From CATQHQ01 sp965243805 (GTDB taxonomy: Bacteria > Gemmatimonadota > Gemmatimonadetes > Longimicrobiales > Gaopeijiaceae): 64,000 bases of DNA. The notes below the pieces were generated by a model. It did not search any database. It saw only the letters and a program-made list of their open reading frames with translations, and was not told the DNA's origin. The DNA is taken from positions 3,807,966 through 3,871,965 of the forward strand of contig OZ251577.1 of the NCBI GenBank assembly GCA_965243805.1, read 5' to 3'. A program made the position numbers and the translations under genes. This document shows, piece by piece, positions 51,419 through 61,164 of the stretch; the stretch's first letter is position 1, and each line of letters opens with the position of its first letter.

Positions 51419-52364
51419 TCTCACCGCCCTCGCCACCGCGCCGCGCCTGCTGCTAGAGGCCACACTGGAACCAGTGCAGGGCACCCGCTTCCAGCCGACC
51501 GGGTTTCCCAACCTTGGCCACGCTGTGTACGACTCGCCGGACGGCCGCGGACGGACCGTACTCGTCGAGAGTGCGCAATCGATGGCCAACCGCCTGGAAA
51601 CGGTCTGCTGGGACACCGTGTCCGACGACTGGGCCGCACCTCTTCGGGGCCTGCCGGTCGTGAAGGTCGAGGACAAGGACGGCAAGGCACTCACCAACTC
51701 CCTGATCGAAGCGCACCGTCTCAACTCGCCATATATCCTGGAGGGCAAGGACAAGACGGTGTTCAATAGGCTGAAGGACCGTCTCGCCAGCATGGAGGTT
51801 GGACGCGTCGACCTGCGCGAGCTGGCCAGAGTCCTCCTGGAGTTCGACACGAACGCTCTTCTCCACGGCGTGTTTCTCGCCAAGAAGCAGCTCGCAGGCG
51901 GCCGGCTGCGTCTGCCCCGCTCGCTTTCGGCCTTTGTCGAAGCCGATAACGCGAAGGTGGCCGCGAGCGGGGGCGTCAAGAACGACGGCGTGAACCCGTC
52001 CGGCGACACAGCCAAGGGCTTTGGCAACGTACCCTTTGCCCGCGACGAGTGGGTGGCCGAGAAGATCACGGCCTTCTTCAACCTAGACCTTAGGCAGATA
52101 CGGGCGTATGGCCTCGGAGACGACGTCGAGCGACTGCTGATTGTCCTCGCGCTCTTCAAGATCCAGAAGTTCCTCGTGGAGGGCCTGCGGTTCCGGACAG
52201 CGTGCGACCTCGACGCCATCGATCTCAAGGTCACACGCCCTGGCGGTTTCGAGCTGCCGGACCTTGACGCCATCGAATCCGAGCTGCCGGACCTGATTGA
52301 AGCGGTCGGGTCCAAAGGCTCCTTCGGCGAACAGCGCGTGCTCACCGTCAAGTACGAGAAGTGA
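51408..52364 (+). CDS. csb1: Csb1 (Cas7), backbone subunit, module A
   Basis: A RAMP-fold Cas7 that lines the crRNA in the Cascade filament (GSU0053 family). Family landmarks are FQPTGFPNLGHAVYDSPDG, VLVESAQSMANRLE and IEAHRLNSPYILEGKD. At 318 residues it is about 95 shorter than the module B Csb1 and differs markedly in sequence, so the two are ancient paralogues or came from different sources and not from a recent duplication. The ATG overlaps the csx17 stop by 11 bp, and csb2 starts 4 bp after its stop. Confidence 0.92.
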   Translation: MSIDLTALATAPRLLLEATLEPVQGTRFQPTGFPNLGHAVYDSPDGRGRTVLVESAQSMANRLETVCWDTVSDDWAAPLRGLPVVKVEDKDGKALTNSLIEAHRLNSPYILEGKDKTVFNRLKDRLASMEVGRVDLRELARVLLEFDTNALLHGVFLAKKQLAGGRLRLPRSLSAFVEADNAKVAASGGVKNDGVNPSGDTAKGFGNVPFARDEWVAEKITAFFNLDLRQIRAYGLGDDVERLLIVLALFKIQKFLVEGLRFRTACDLDAIDLKVTRPGGFELPDLDAIESELPDLIEAVGSKGSFGEQRVLTVKYEK

Positions 52365-52368
52365 GCAC

Positions 52369-54018
52369 GTGTTCGCTCTCTCCTTTCGCTTTCCCGCGGG
52401 CCGTTACCACGCGACGCCGTGGGGGCGCAGCGTCAATGAGGCGGATGTAGCATGGCCACCGGAGCCCTGGCGGTTGCTGCGTGCGCTCATCGCAACCTAC
52501 TGGCGCAAAGGCGACCACACGCGCTGGTCTGAAGACGATCTCGCACGCTTGATCGACGCCCTGGCAGAGTCGTTGCCGGAGTTCAGCCTGCCCGAGGGCG
52601 CGATCCACGCCCATACGCGCCACTACATGCCGATCTCCGGGCTGGCGAAAGACGGGCGGCTGAACACGACGCTGGTCTTCGACGCCTTCCTTCGGCTTCC
52701 CGACGACGCGACGTTGGTGGCGTGCTGGTCGGACGTGACGCTGGACGCCGAGTCGTTCGCGCTCGCCGCGGATCTCGCCTGCGCCATGGGCTACCTTGGC
52801 CGAGCAGAAAGCTGGACAGAGTGCGAGGCGCTCGCGGAGTGGAACGGCAAGCCGAACTGCCGCCCGGCGGGCACGGACTTCGGCGGCGACCCTGTGCGGA
52901 TGATCGCTCCACTCAGCCCGGACGCATATTCGACCGAGCGCCAACGGCTCGTGGACGAGGTGACACGGCAAGTTCAGGCGAAAGCCAAGCGTCCGCTCAC
53001 GGACCGGCAGACCACGGCCAAGGTCACGAAGGAACTGACCAGCAAGGGTCGCAGGGCGCATACCCTGCCCGAACGTCTCGTCGATGCGCTCACGCTGGAC
53101 ACAGCCGACTACCAGGATCGTGGCTGGAGTCGGCCCCCTGCATCCCAAGAAGTCATTTACACTCGTGCGCCAGAGGCCGGGCCGGGCGTGGTGCCTCGCC
53201 GATTCGCCAAGCACCAGCGGTCACAGGGTGCTCGGACACTGCCCACCGTCGCCCGCTTCCTGCTGGCAGGACGACCGCCCCCGCGCATCGAGGACGCCGT
53301 GAAGATCGGCGAGCTGATGCGACTTGCCGCGCTCGCACAGTTCGGTTGGGAGACAGACGAGTCGACCGGGCGACGACGGCCTAAGGCACCCCCGGAGATA
53401 TCCGGCCGTGACGCCGACGGGAAGCCTCTCATGGACCCGTCGCACACACACGCGTTCTGGTTGCCGGAGGACGCCGACGGAGACGGTTGGATCGATCACT
53501 TGTCGGTGTTCATCGCCAGCGGGATCACCGACTCCGTTCGTGCGAAGCTCAATCGCATCACGCGGCTGTGGCTGGACTCGAAGCAGCCGGAAGGCACCGA
53601 GGCCGACCCGCAGGCGCGCAGGGAATGGCGGCTGGCGCTCGAAGGCTTCGGCTGCCCAGACGACTTCGCGAGCAGCGCACGCATCTTTCGCAAGTCCCAT
53701 CACTGGATAAGCACCACACCCTTCTTGGCCAGCGGTCATCTGAAGGGTGCGGGCTATGCCGGAGAGGTGCAGCGGCTCTTGGCGCGTCGAGGGCATGATT
53801 CGGCCGATATCCAAGTCACACCAGTCACGGAGATCAAAGTTGGTGGAATCAAGCGGCGGGCAATCCACTTCCACCGTTTTCGTTCTCGCGGTCGGGAGGC
53901 TCAACCGGATGCCGCCGGCGCCCTGCTCGACATTCGCTTCCCGAAACCATTCGAGCATCCTCCGCTGGCCCTTGGCTACGGCAGCCACTTTGGGTTGGGA
54001 CTCTTCACTGCGGAGTGA
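52369..54018 (+). CDS. csb2: Csb2 (Cas5-Cas6 fusion), module A
   Basis: A 549-residue RAMP protein that in I-G systems combines the Cas5 cap and the Cas6 repeat-cutting function (GSU0054 family). The GTG at 52369 is chosen because it gives the family N-terminus VFALSFRFPAGRYHATPWG, then WPPEPWRLLRALIATYW; an earlier ATG would lie inside csb1. The C-terminus has the glycine-rich RAMP loop LGYGSHFGLGLF. HAFWLPEDADGDGWIDHLSV is also typical. It is the last gene of module A, with 72 bp before module B. Confidence 0.93.
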   Translation: MFALSFRFPAGRYHATPWGRSVNEADVAWPPEPWRLLRALIATYWRKGDHTRWSEDDLARLIDALAESLPEFSLPEGAIHAHTRHYMPISGLAKDGRLNTTLVFDAFLRLPDDATLVACWSDVTLDAESFALAADLACAMGYLGRAESWTECEALAEWNGKPNCRPAGTDFGGDPVRMIAPLSPDAYSTERQRLVDEVTRQVQAKAKRPLTDRQTTAKVTKELTSKGRRAHTLPERLVDALTLDTADYQDRGWSRPPASQEVIYTRAPEAGPGVVPRRFAKHQRSQGARTLPTVARFLLAGRPPPRIEDAVKIGELMRLAALAQFGWETDESTGRRRPKAPPEISGRDADGKPLMDPSHTHAFWLPEDADGDGWIDHLSVFIASGITDSVRAKLNRITRLWLDSKQPEGTEADPQARREWRLALEGFGCPDDFASSARIFRKSHHWISTTPFLASGHLKGAGYAGEVQRLLARRGHDSADIQVTPVTEIKVGGIKRRAIHFHRFRSRGREAQPDAAGALLDIRFPKPFEHPPLALGYGSHFGLGLFTAE

Positions 54019-54090
54019 CCCACGGACGCCGCAGATTCGTCTCCACTGTCCACTTCGACATCCACCCCCTGCTGACCAACAACAAGCCCC

Positions 54091-55335
54091 ATGACCCAAC
54101 TCACCTACCAACTGCTCCGCGACGCCGTCGCCGGCCGTGCCGTGGCTCTCCGGTCCCGCCTCACCTTGCAGCCCGCTGGCGGCGAGGGCGACAAGATCTT
54201 CCCTCCGTCGTATGCCGCCGACCGCGGAGCCAATCACAAGTACGCCGTCGAAGAGCGACAAGTGGGCGATGCGGACGAACCTTCCACGACGGTTCTCCTG
54301 GACTCGGTGGCTTCGCAGGCGAATCGGGCGGAGCTGGGCCTGCTGGAGGGCTGGGAAGACGGCGAACTCGTCTTTCCGGTTCCGTACGTGGACTTCTCCC
54401 AAGACGGCGGAGTCACGGACTACGACAAGCTGACGGTGCTCGAAGCGCCGCACCGCCTTGCCGACGCCATTTTCCGCGACAGCCTGCTGGATGGCACGCT
54501 GTTTCGCCTGTCCGACGTGGGTCGCGCCATCACGGACGCCAGCCCACGCAACGCGACGGACCTCTTCCGGTACTCGCCGACGGCGCTCCTGTTCGGCCAG
54601 TGGGACTCGACGGGTCCGAAGGGCGGGCTCGGCTCCAAGTTTCAGCGGGCGTTCGTGTCGGAGATCGTGGGTTTCGACGCCTCGGTGGGGAAGAAGGTCG
54701 GCAGCCGAATCGACCCGTTGCAGATCGAGAAGCTTGCGGCTGACGATCGGGTCTTCAACAGCGAGGACTCGACCGAAGTATGGACTCACGATCGGGACGC
54801 CGCCGAAATGAAGAAGGGAAAGCCTGTTCCGGCCTCCCGTGGCAGCGACAGCGGCGAGGCTGGACAGCCTTCCAAGATCAATCACGGCAACGTAGCACCG
54901 ACGATTGATGCGACTGCCGGGGGCGTTACGATCTCGAAGGCTCTGCAGACCACGGTGATTTCGTTCGCGGCCCTGCGAAAGCTGCGCTTCAAGGGCTACG
55001 ACCGGGATGCCCAGACGGCCGCGCGAACGGCCGTGGCGGCTCTTGGCGTTGCGGCCATCGCCTACCAGTACGAGATGGATTTCGACCTCCGCTCTCGTTG
55101 CCTTCTCCTGCCTACGCACCCGCCGCGCCTGGAGCTGCTCGGCCGAGACGGTTCGGCACACGAACAAGTGGAAGCGAGTCGCGAGACGGCGGTCGGTATA
55201 CTGGCCAAAGCCGCGTCGGCCGCGGTCGAAGCGGGCATCGGCTGGGAAAAGGAAGAGATCCGTCTCGAACCCGCCCCGAAGCTGATCGAGCTGATTCGGC
55301 GTAGCCGGAAGACCTCTGCGAGCAAGCAGCCGTGA
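54091..55335 (+). CDS. csb1: Csb1 (Cas7), backbone subunit, module B
   Basis: A second, longer Cas7 of the GSU0053 family, 414 residues. Landmarks are LTLQPAGGEGDKIFPPSYA, VLLDSVASQANRAELGLLE and the GGLGSKFQRAFVSEIVGFD segment; SKINHGNVAPTIDATAGGVT is also characteristic. It shares the DSxxSQANR core with module A Csb1 but little else. No promoter is visible in the 72 bp before it, so it may be read from module A. The stop overlaps the csb2 GTG start (GTGA). Confidence 0.93.
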   Translation: MTQLTYQLLRDAVAGRAVALRSRLTLQPAGGEGDKIFPPSYAADRGANHKYAVEERQVGDADEPSTTVLLDSVASQANRAELGLLEGWEDGELVFPVPYVDFSQDGGVTDYDKLTVLEAPHRLADAIFRDSLLDGTLFRLSDVGRAITDASPRNATDLFRYSPTALLFGQWDSTGPKGGLGSKFQRAFVSEIVGFDASVGKKVGSRIDPLQIEKLAADDRVFNSEDSTEVWTHDRDAAEMKKGKPVPASRGSDSGEAGQPSKINHGNVAPTIDATAGGVTISKALQTTVISFAALRKLRFKGYDRDAQTAARTAVAALGVAAIAYQYEMDFDLRSRCLLLPTHPPRLELLGRDGSAHEQVEASRETAVGILAKAASAAVEAGIGWEKEEIRLEPAPKLIELIRRSRKTSASKQP

Positions 55336-57050
55336 GAGTAGGTGGTTCCGAAATCACGGAAGTGGACGGCTTCGGAATAGAAGTGAACTTCCTGACCGGC
55401 CGATACGTGGCGACGTGCCACAACGACCGGCGCAAGCCGGAATGGCCGCCGCATCCGGCACGGCTATTCTCGGCCTTGGTGGCGACGTGGGCCGACGCGG
55501 ACGAACCCAGTTCGGCGGAGCGCACCGTGCTCGAATGGTTGGAGGACTTGGGGCCGCCGGAGATAGCCGCCGATACGACGGCCGCCCCACGCAGAGTCGT
55601 GTCGCACTTCGTTCCTGTGAACGACATGGCCGTCGTGAGCCGGAAATGGCACGAACGGCGAGCAAGCCGAACGGCCGACTTGGCGCGGCAGCTCCAGCGC
55701 GAGAGGGCCTCGGCTGGGGACGAGATGACCCGCAAGATCAAACAACTCGAGCAGCGCTTGGCAAAGCAACTGGACGTGCGTGACCAGGTGTCCGCCGTCG
55801 GAAGTACGAATCCGGACGTTGCCAAAGAGATGTTCCCAGAGTCACGTTCAGAAAAGCGAGAGCGGTTCTTTCCGTCCGTGACCCTGACTGACTTCGAGGA
55901 CGGCACCGAGTCGAGAGTCACCTACATTTGGCAACGCGGGCTGGCGGCCGACATGGGAAGCACGCTCGACGGGATGCTGGCCCGTCTCACGCGCTTGGGC
56001 CATTCGTCTTCGCTCGTGTCTTGTCGTGTCGTGACGGAACTGCCAGAGGCTCTCTTTGTTCCCTCGGCGACCGGAGCGACGAGGCTGCGCACCGTCCGCG
56101 CCGGACAACTTGCCGACCTGGAACGCCGGTACCAGCATCATCAAGGCATGTCGCCTCGATCGTTGCCCTTCACGGATGCCGGGTATCGAGTGAGCAGAAA
56201 GCTGGCGCCTCCTGCTTCTTGCTCGCCCAACACCGCTGGCGAGTGGATCGTGTTCGAGTTCGCCCCCGGATCGCGGGTGTCGCCGCTGACCCGGGCGGTG
56301 GACATCGCCACGACATTGCGTGCAACCGTCTTTCGTTACGCCGAGGAGCCCATCCCCGAGGGACTCAGCGGGCACGCCGTCGACGGCACGCCGACTGTGG
56401 AACCGCACGTCGCATTTCTGGGCTTGCCGTTCGCGGGCTACCAGCACGCCGACGGGAGGTTGCTCGGGGCGGCCGTCTCCGTGCCGGGCTGTGCCGACGA
56501 GGCATCTCGCCGGGCCTTGTACCGCGCCATCGGCGCATGGGAACGCCCATGCGGTGATTCCGGTCGGTCGTCGTACCCCCTTAGGCTGACGTTCGGCCGG
56601 GGAGGCGCGATAAGCATGAGGCGTCTGCTGGGGCCGACCGCGTTGAGATCGTTGTCGCCCAACGACTGGACGGGCCCCTCGCGCCGGTGGGTGTCCGTGA
56701 CGCCAATCGCCTTGCCCAAGCATCCGGGGCGGTTGCGTCGCGCGCCTTCGATTGCTGTTTCGAAGGCGTGGCGGGCCGCCGAGGCCTTCGTGCGACAGGC
56801 TGCGACCCACGTCAATCTCCCCGAGCCAACGGAAGTGCAGGTCGGCCTGGCGCCGTTCGTGGTCGGGCCGCGACCTGCAACCAGCTTTCCTCCTTTTCGG
56901 CAGCCGGGCCGACATGGACCGGTGCGCCGGCAGCTCGTTCACGCCGTCGTGACCTTCGACCGCTCGGTCCAGGGACCGCTCATGCTGGGCGCCGGACGAT
57001 TCGTTGGACTGGGATTGATGCGACCGCTTCGAGACGAGTCGAATGACTGA
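55332..57050 (+). CDS. csb2: Csb2 (Cas5-Cas6 fusion), module B
   Basis: A 572-residue RAMP fusion of the GSU0054 family. The start GTG overlaps the csb1 stop. The family N-terminus GIEVNFLTGRYVATCHNDR, then WPPHPARLFSALVATW, begins at about residue 14. The C-terminal glycine-rich loop is LGAGRFVGLGLM. A lysine/arginine-rich coiled stretch lies at about residues 105-150. It could process the same 36-bp repeat as module A Csb2. The start overlap with cas3 is 8 bp. Confidence 0.93.
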   Translation: MRVGGSEITEVDGFGIEVNFLTGRYVATCHNDRRKPEWPPHPARLFSALVATWADADEPSSAERTVLEWLEDLGPPEIAADTTAAPRRVVSHFVPVNDMAVVSRKWHERRASRTADLARQLQRERASAGDEMTRKIKQLEQRLAKQLDVRDQVSAVGSTNPDVAKEMFPESRSEKRERFFPSVTLTDFEDGTESRVTYIWQRGLAADMGSTLDGMLARLTRLGHSSSLVSCRVVTELPEALFVPSATGATRLRTVRAGQLADLERRYQHHQGMSPRSLPFTDAGYRVSRKLAPPASCSPNTAGEWIVFEFAPGSRVSPLTRAVDIATTLRATVFRYAEEPIPEGLSGHAVDGTPTVEPHVAFLGLPFAGYQHADGRLLGAAVSVPGCADEASRRALYRAIGAWERPCGDSGRSSYPLRLTFGRGGAISMRRLLGPTALRSLSPNDWTGPSRRWVSVTPIALPKHPGRLRRAPSIAVSKAWRAAEAFVRQAATHVNLPEPTEVQVGLAPFVVGPRPATSFPPFRQPGRHGPVRRQLVHAVVTFDRSVQGPLMLGAGRFVGLGLMRPLRDESND

Positions 57051-60018
57051 TCAATCCCTGACTCCCGACGACTTCCCGACCTTCTTCCGAGACGTCCACG
57101 ACTGCGACCCGTTTCCCTGGCAGCAACGGCTGGCAAGCGAGGTGCTTTCGACAGGCAAGTGGCCTGCCACGATCGACCTCCCGACGGGCACAGGCAAGAC
57201 GGCCGTGCTGGACGTTGCGGTGTTTGCGTTGGCGGCTTGTCCGGCTCGCTTTCCTCGGCGGATCGTCTTCGTCATCGACCGCCGGATTGTCGTCGACCAA
57301 GTATGCCTCCGGGCGAAACGCATCGCTAAGCGCCTCCAGGAAGCTCGCACGGCCTTGCTGAGCCGGGTTCGCGACTCTCTTCTGGCGTTGAGCGACGGCG
57401 GCCAAGCACTTGGCGTGGCAGCGCTCCGAGGAGGCATCCCCATCGACAACGAGTGGGCCCGGCAGCCCGACCAGCCATGGGTGGTGGTCTCCACCGTGGA
57501 CCAGTTCGGATCGCGTTTGCTGTTTCGCGGGTATGGCGTCAATCGGCGGATGCGTCCCATTCACGCCGGCTTGGCGGGCAACGACTGTCTAGTCGTGCTG
57601 GACGAAGTGCACTTGAGCGCGCCCTTTGCGGAAACGCTCGGTCAAATTGGGGACTTCGAGCCGGGAAAGCTGCCCAGGCGCTTCGGCGTCGTGGAAATGT
57701 CCGCTACGCCGAGCACCAAGGAATGCCCGTTTCGTTTGGAGCCCGTCTCGGACATCGAGGAATGCGCGGAGATGCGACGCCGCGTTTGCGCGAAGAAGGA
57801 AGCGAAGCTCGAATCGGTGCAGAACCACATGGCGATGCCGCGCAAGATACTCCGCCTAGTGAAGTCGATGACGTCGCCAAAGATTGAGAATCGCCCGTCA
57901 AGCATCGGCGTCGTCGTCAACCGCGTCCGCGTCGCGAGGGAGACGCATGAAGTGCTCCAAGAGGCTGGGTACGACGTCCAACTGCTCACTGGCCGAATGC
58001 GCGCTTTGGACCGCGTGAAGACGCTCGAGGCCGTCAAGCCCGTCGTGGACCCCGACCGTGGGACGTCCCGGGCCGAGGCGGCCATCGTAGTCGCGACCCA
58101 GGCCATCGAAGTGGGTGCCGACTTCAGCTTCGACGCCCTCGTCACCGAATGCGCCGCGATCGACAGCCTTCGGCAGCGATTCGGCCGATTGGATCGCCGC
58201 GGGAAGCATTGCGAGCAGACGGGGAAGCCTGCGCAAGCGGTTATCGTCGGCCCAAGGGCGGTCGTCGCGTCGAAGAAGCCCGATCCCGTCTATGGCGAGG
58301 CGGTCAGGCATACGTGGGACGAGTTGCGCCGCCGAAGCGAAGGAGACGGCACGGGCGAGCAGCGGAAGCGGGATCTTCCCATCGATGTCGGTCCGCAAGC
58401 GCTGTCCGATTTCCCCGAAGAGGCGAAGGCTCCGAGAGACAGGGCCCCCATCGTGATGCGAACACACATGGACGCGTGGGTTCAGACCAGCCCGGAGCCG
58501 ATCGTGCAGCCGATGGTGGAGCCGTTCCTGCACGGAATGGAGAAGACGGCCAGCGCCGACGTTTCGATTGTCTGGCGAAGAGATTGTTCCCCAGACGTGC
58601 TTGAACTGGTGCCGCCCCGTCCTGCGGAGTTCCTGCAGGTGCCGGTCGGTGCCGCCAAGGCGTGGTTGGCGGACCGGGACGAAGTGGAGATTGCCGACCA
58701 CGGCGCGGCAACCGACGACGACGGGGACGCGGCCGGCGACGACATGGACGCGGCGGGGTCCGATGCCAATGGAGTGGCGTACCGTTGGGTTGCCGCGGGC
58801 AAGAAGCTGGAGACGGTCCAGGCCGGTGAAGTCCGGTCAGGCGACGTGATCGTCGTGCCCGCCGACCGAGGCGGACTGCGGGCCGGAACCTGGGATCCCA
58901 CGTCGCGAGAGCCGGTCGAGGACCTCGGCGACCAAGCGCAACTGGGAGGCTATGAGAAGCTCGCGTCTGGCTGTCGGGCCGTTCTGCGTCTCGATTCCTG
59001 CGCGGTCTCGTCCGATGACACGAACGCGGCGGACACGGACGGACTCGTTCCCCCGCCGAAGCCAAGCGACGAGGCCACCGCCGTGGAGCCTCGGCGGGCG
59101 CGTATCAAGAAATGGCTGGCCGAGATGGCCGATGCGAACGGACAACCGAAATGGCGTGTGGAGGCCGCCCGACTTCTTCTCAAGCATGGTTTTGAGGTTA
59201 CGCCGGTTGGCGTGGCCGATGACTCGGAAGCGGGCTACTTCGTTCTGACGCAACGGCATGGGCAGATGCGACGAGTCGACGACAGGACCATGGACAGTTA
59301 CGACGAGTCCGGTTCGCACCAGGGAACCGGAAGCACGCTCGAGGCGCATCTGGAAGGTGTCGCACGGCGTGCGGCTCGCTTTGCGCAACGCCTTGGGCTG
59401 CCGCAGGAACTCGCGGACGATCTACATCTCGCTGGTAGACTTCACGACCTGGGCAAGCTCGACCGGCGCTTTCAAGAGGAGTTGACGGGCGGCGACCCCG
59501 TCTCCTTGGAGCAACTCGGCAACGAACCATTGGCCAAGTCGTTGCCGGGGACGAAGCGGGTTTCTCGACGTCCGCACGGAATGCGGCGCGGAGACGGTCT
59601 CGGGCAACGCCGTCCATACCCAGCGAAGTGGGTTTCCCGTTATCCCGAAGGAATGCGACACGAGTTTGCCAGCTTGGCGATGGCCGAATCGAATCAAGAT
59701 GCGTTGCGGACAGCCCACGACGTCGACTTGGTTCTCCACTTGATTGGTTCTCATCACGGATGTGGACGGCCCTTGCCGCCAATTTTGGAGGATTTTGAGC
59801 CGCAAGAACTCGAATACGACTTCAATGGACACCTCTTGACGGCGAACACCGATTTGGCCGACACTCCGCTGGCCCTCGGCGTGGCCGACCGTTTTTGGCG
59901 CTTGGTGGAGCGGTACGGGTACTACGGGCTGGCTTGGCTGGAGAGCGTCATGCGCTTGGCGGACCACAGAGAGAGCGCGGAACCGTCATGCGACGGAGAA
60001 AACGCGCCAGCCTCGTGA
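57043..60018 (+). CDS. cas3: Cas3 helicase-nuclease, type I-G (GSU0051-like), module B
   Basis: A second Cas3 of 991 residues. The helicase has Walker A LPTGTGKT (residues about 46-53), motif II DEVH in VVLDEVHLS (about 187-190), motif III MSATPS, and motifs V/VI in ATQAIEVGADFSFD and LRQRFGRLDRRG. The HD nuclease is C-terminal: ARFAQRLG, then LHDLGKLDRRF near residue 803 and GSHHGCGRP near 905. An acidic insert, rich in aspartate, lies near residue 570. Its start overlaps csb2 by 8 bp and its end overlaps the csb3 gene by 31 bp. Confidence 0.95.
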   Translation: MTDQSLTPDDFPTFFRDVHDCDPFPWQQRLASEVLSTGKWPATIDLPTGTGKTAVLDVAVFALAACPARFPRRIVFVIDRRIVVDQVCLRAKRIAKRLQEARTALLSRVRDSLLALSDGGQALGVAALRGGIPIDNEWARQPDQPWVVVSTVDQFGSRLLFRGYGVNRRMRPIHAGLAGNDCLVVLDEVHLSAPFAETLGQIGDFEPGKLPRRFGVVEMSATPSTKECPFRLEPVSDIEECAEMRRRVCAKKEAKLESVQNHMAMPRKILRLVKSMTSPKIENRPSSIGVVVNRVRVARETHEVLQEAGYDVQLLTGRMRALDRVKTLEAVKPVVDPDRGTSRAEAAIVVATQAIEVGADFSFDALVTECAAIDSLRQRFGRLDRRGKHCEQTGKPAQAVIVGPRAVVASKKPDPVYGEAVRHTWDELRRRSEGDGTGEQRKRDLPIDVGPQALSDFPEEAKAPRDRAPIVMRTHMDAWVQTSPEPIVQPMVEPFLHGMEKTASADVSIVWRRDCSPDVLELVPPRPAEFLQVPVGAAKAWLADRDEVEIADHGAATDDDGDAAGDDMDAAGSDANGVAYRWVAAGKKLETVQAGEVRSGDVIVVPADRGGLRAGTWDPTSREPVEDLGDQAQLGGYEKLASGCRAVLRLDSCAVSSDDTNAADTDGLVPPPKPSDEATAVEPRRARIKKWLAEMADANGQPKWRVEAARLLLKHGFEVTPVGVADDSEAGYFVLTQRHGQMRRVDDRTMDSYDESGSHQGTGSTLEAHLEGVARRAARFAQRLGLPQELADDLHLAGRLHDLGKLDRRFQEELTGGDPVSLEQLGNEPLAKSLPGTKRVSRRPHGMRRGDGLGQRRPYPAKWVSRYPEGMRHEFASLAMAESNQDALRTAHDVDLVLHLIGSHHGCGRPLPPILEDFEPQELEYDFNGHLLTANTDLADTPLALGVADRFWRLVERYGYYGLAWLESVMRLADHRESAEPSCDGENAPAS

Positions 60019-60956
60019 CGGTCGTGGACGGAGCGCGCTTGGCTGGACTGGAGGGCACCAACCCGCTGGGCTTCTTTGCCGCGCTGGGCGTGCAGGTCGC
60101 CTTTGCCGAAGACGCCGAACAACCGCGCCTGTGGTGGAGCGACGACGTGACTCCCCATGCCATCGTGGATCGCGCCTTTACGCCGAGCCGCATCGCAACC
60201 AGAGCACTGGAAGTCTTCGCGGAGTGGCGGCAGAGCACGGCGATGAATCCCACTCGGCCCGACGGCTCGCAGATGCCCAAGGCCGATGAATTGAAGCTGT
60301 CGGGAGATGACCTGCGTCACTACGTCGGGCAACACCATCGGTGTCGAGCGGCAGACGCGTTCGCCGCCGCTGCCGTGGCGGAGGGCAGTCTCGACAACAA
60401 GGGTGCGGCCAAACCGACGGACTTGTATTTCATGGCTGGGAACATGAAGTTCCTCAAGATTGTTCGAGATATACTCGACCACGTATCCTATGAAGATGTT
60501 GTGGAAGCGATCAAGGGTCCTTGGACATATGGGAGCAAGTTGCCTACCATGATGTGGGATATTAGGGACGATCGAGTATACGCGTTACGTGCGGACGATC
60601 CATCAAAGGAAAAGAAGGAAACCAATCCTGGAGCTGAAGCCCTTGCGATCTTGGCGATGGCATGGCATCCGGTGTTTGCAGGACATGACCGCACCTGCAC
60701 GCTAGGATGCCGTGGAACATGGCAGAACGGACTCTACTCCTGGCCGTTGTGGGTTGACCCAGCGTCCAGCAAGGTAGTAAGGACGTTCATTAGTCATGCA
60801 TCGATCAAAGATGAAGACGACTTGAAACGTCGGTCGAAGTGGTTCCGGTCTTGGTCCATCAGCCATGTGCTTGAATCGCCCATTCGGCGCTCTTCTCAAG
60901 GAGGCTACGGCACCTTCGGTCCGCCCACGGTCCGCTGGTCTGGCAGTCGTCTCTGA
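59988..60956 (+). CDS. csb3: Csb3-like large subunit (GSU0052 family), module B
   Basis: A 322-residue protein occupying the Cas8 slot of the Geobacter-type I-G operon. The ATG at 59988 is chosen because it opens RRRKRASLVTVVDGARLAGL, followed by EGTNPLGFFAALGVQVAFAE, the family N-terminus. A further landmark is LYFMAGNMKFLKIVRDIL, corresponding to the tAGqqkFLkIvrdL segment of the family. The second half of the gene is visibly poorer in GC than its neighbours (31 of 60 bases at 60541-60600). The start overlaps cas3 by 31 bp. Assignment rests on position and these motifs. Confidence 0.8.
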   Translation: MRRRKRASLVTVVDGARLAGLEGTNPLGFFAALGVQVAFAEDAEQPRLWWSDDVTPHAIVDRAFTPSRIATRALEVFAEWRQSTAMNPTRPDGSQMPKADELKLSGDDLRHYVGQHHRCRAADAFAAAAVAEGSLDNKGAAKPTDLYFMAGNMKFLKIVRDILDHVSYEDVVEAIKGPWTYGSKLPTMMWDIRDDRVYALRADDPSKEKKETNPGAEALAILAMAWHPVFAGHDRTCTLGCRGTWQNGLYSWPLWVDPASSKVVRTFISHASIKDEDDLKRRSKWFRSWSISHVLESPIRRSSQGGYGTFGPPTVRWSGSRL

Positions 60957-61164
60957 CTGCCAAGTTGCGGCGACTCACCTAGGCACCTATTCTCTTACTG
61001 TCGAGCGACGATGAACGCTTTTGGCACAAGCGGGCATCGGCACACGGTAACGGCAGGTCCGAACCCCCGGAGACCGTCGTCATGGGGTAAAACAGGACAA
61101 CCAGCTCAGCCTTCCCCTCCCTCCCCCGCCGGCGGACTTCGGGCTTCCGCTGACCCCGGCGCGG
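60957..61164. other. Gap between effector module B and the adaptation genes
   Basis: No intact gene is present. It contains GGAG at 61069-61072 and ATG at 61082, followed by a G run. From about 61090 the frame of cas4-cas1 reads plausible Cas4 N-terminal residues (QLSLPLPPPPADFGLPLTPAR), but no start codon lies in that frame before the stop at 61048. Confidence 0.7.

Noticed and set aside
46480..54018. Module A read as a type III or type I-C system because of the csx name and multiple RAMP genes
   Set aside because: There is no Cas10, Csm/Cmr or Cas8c. Csx17, Csb1, Csb2 and a helicase-HD Cas3 define subtype I-G.
46480..60956. A recent tandem duplication of one effector operon
   Set aside because: Gene order differs between the two halves, large subunits differ, and paralogues share only short motifs, so merger of distinct modules fits better.
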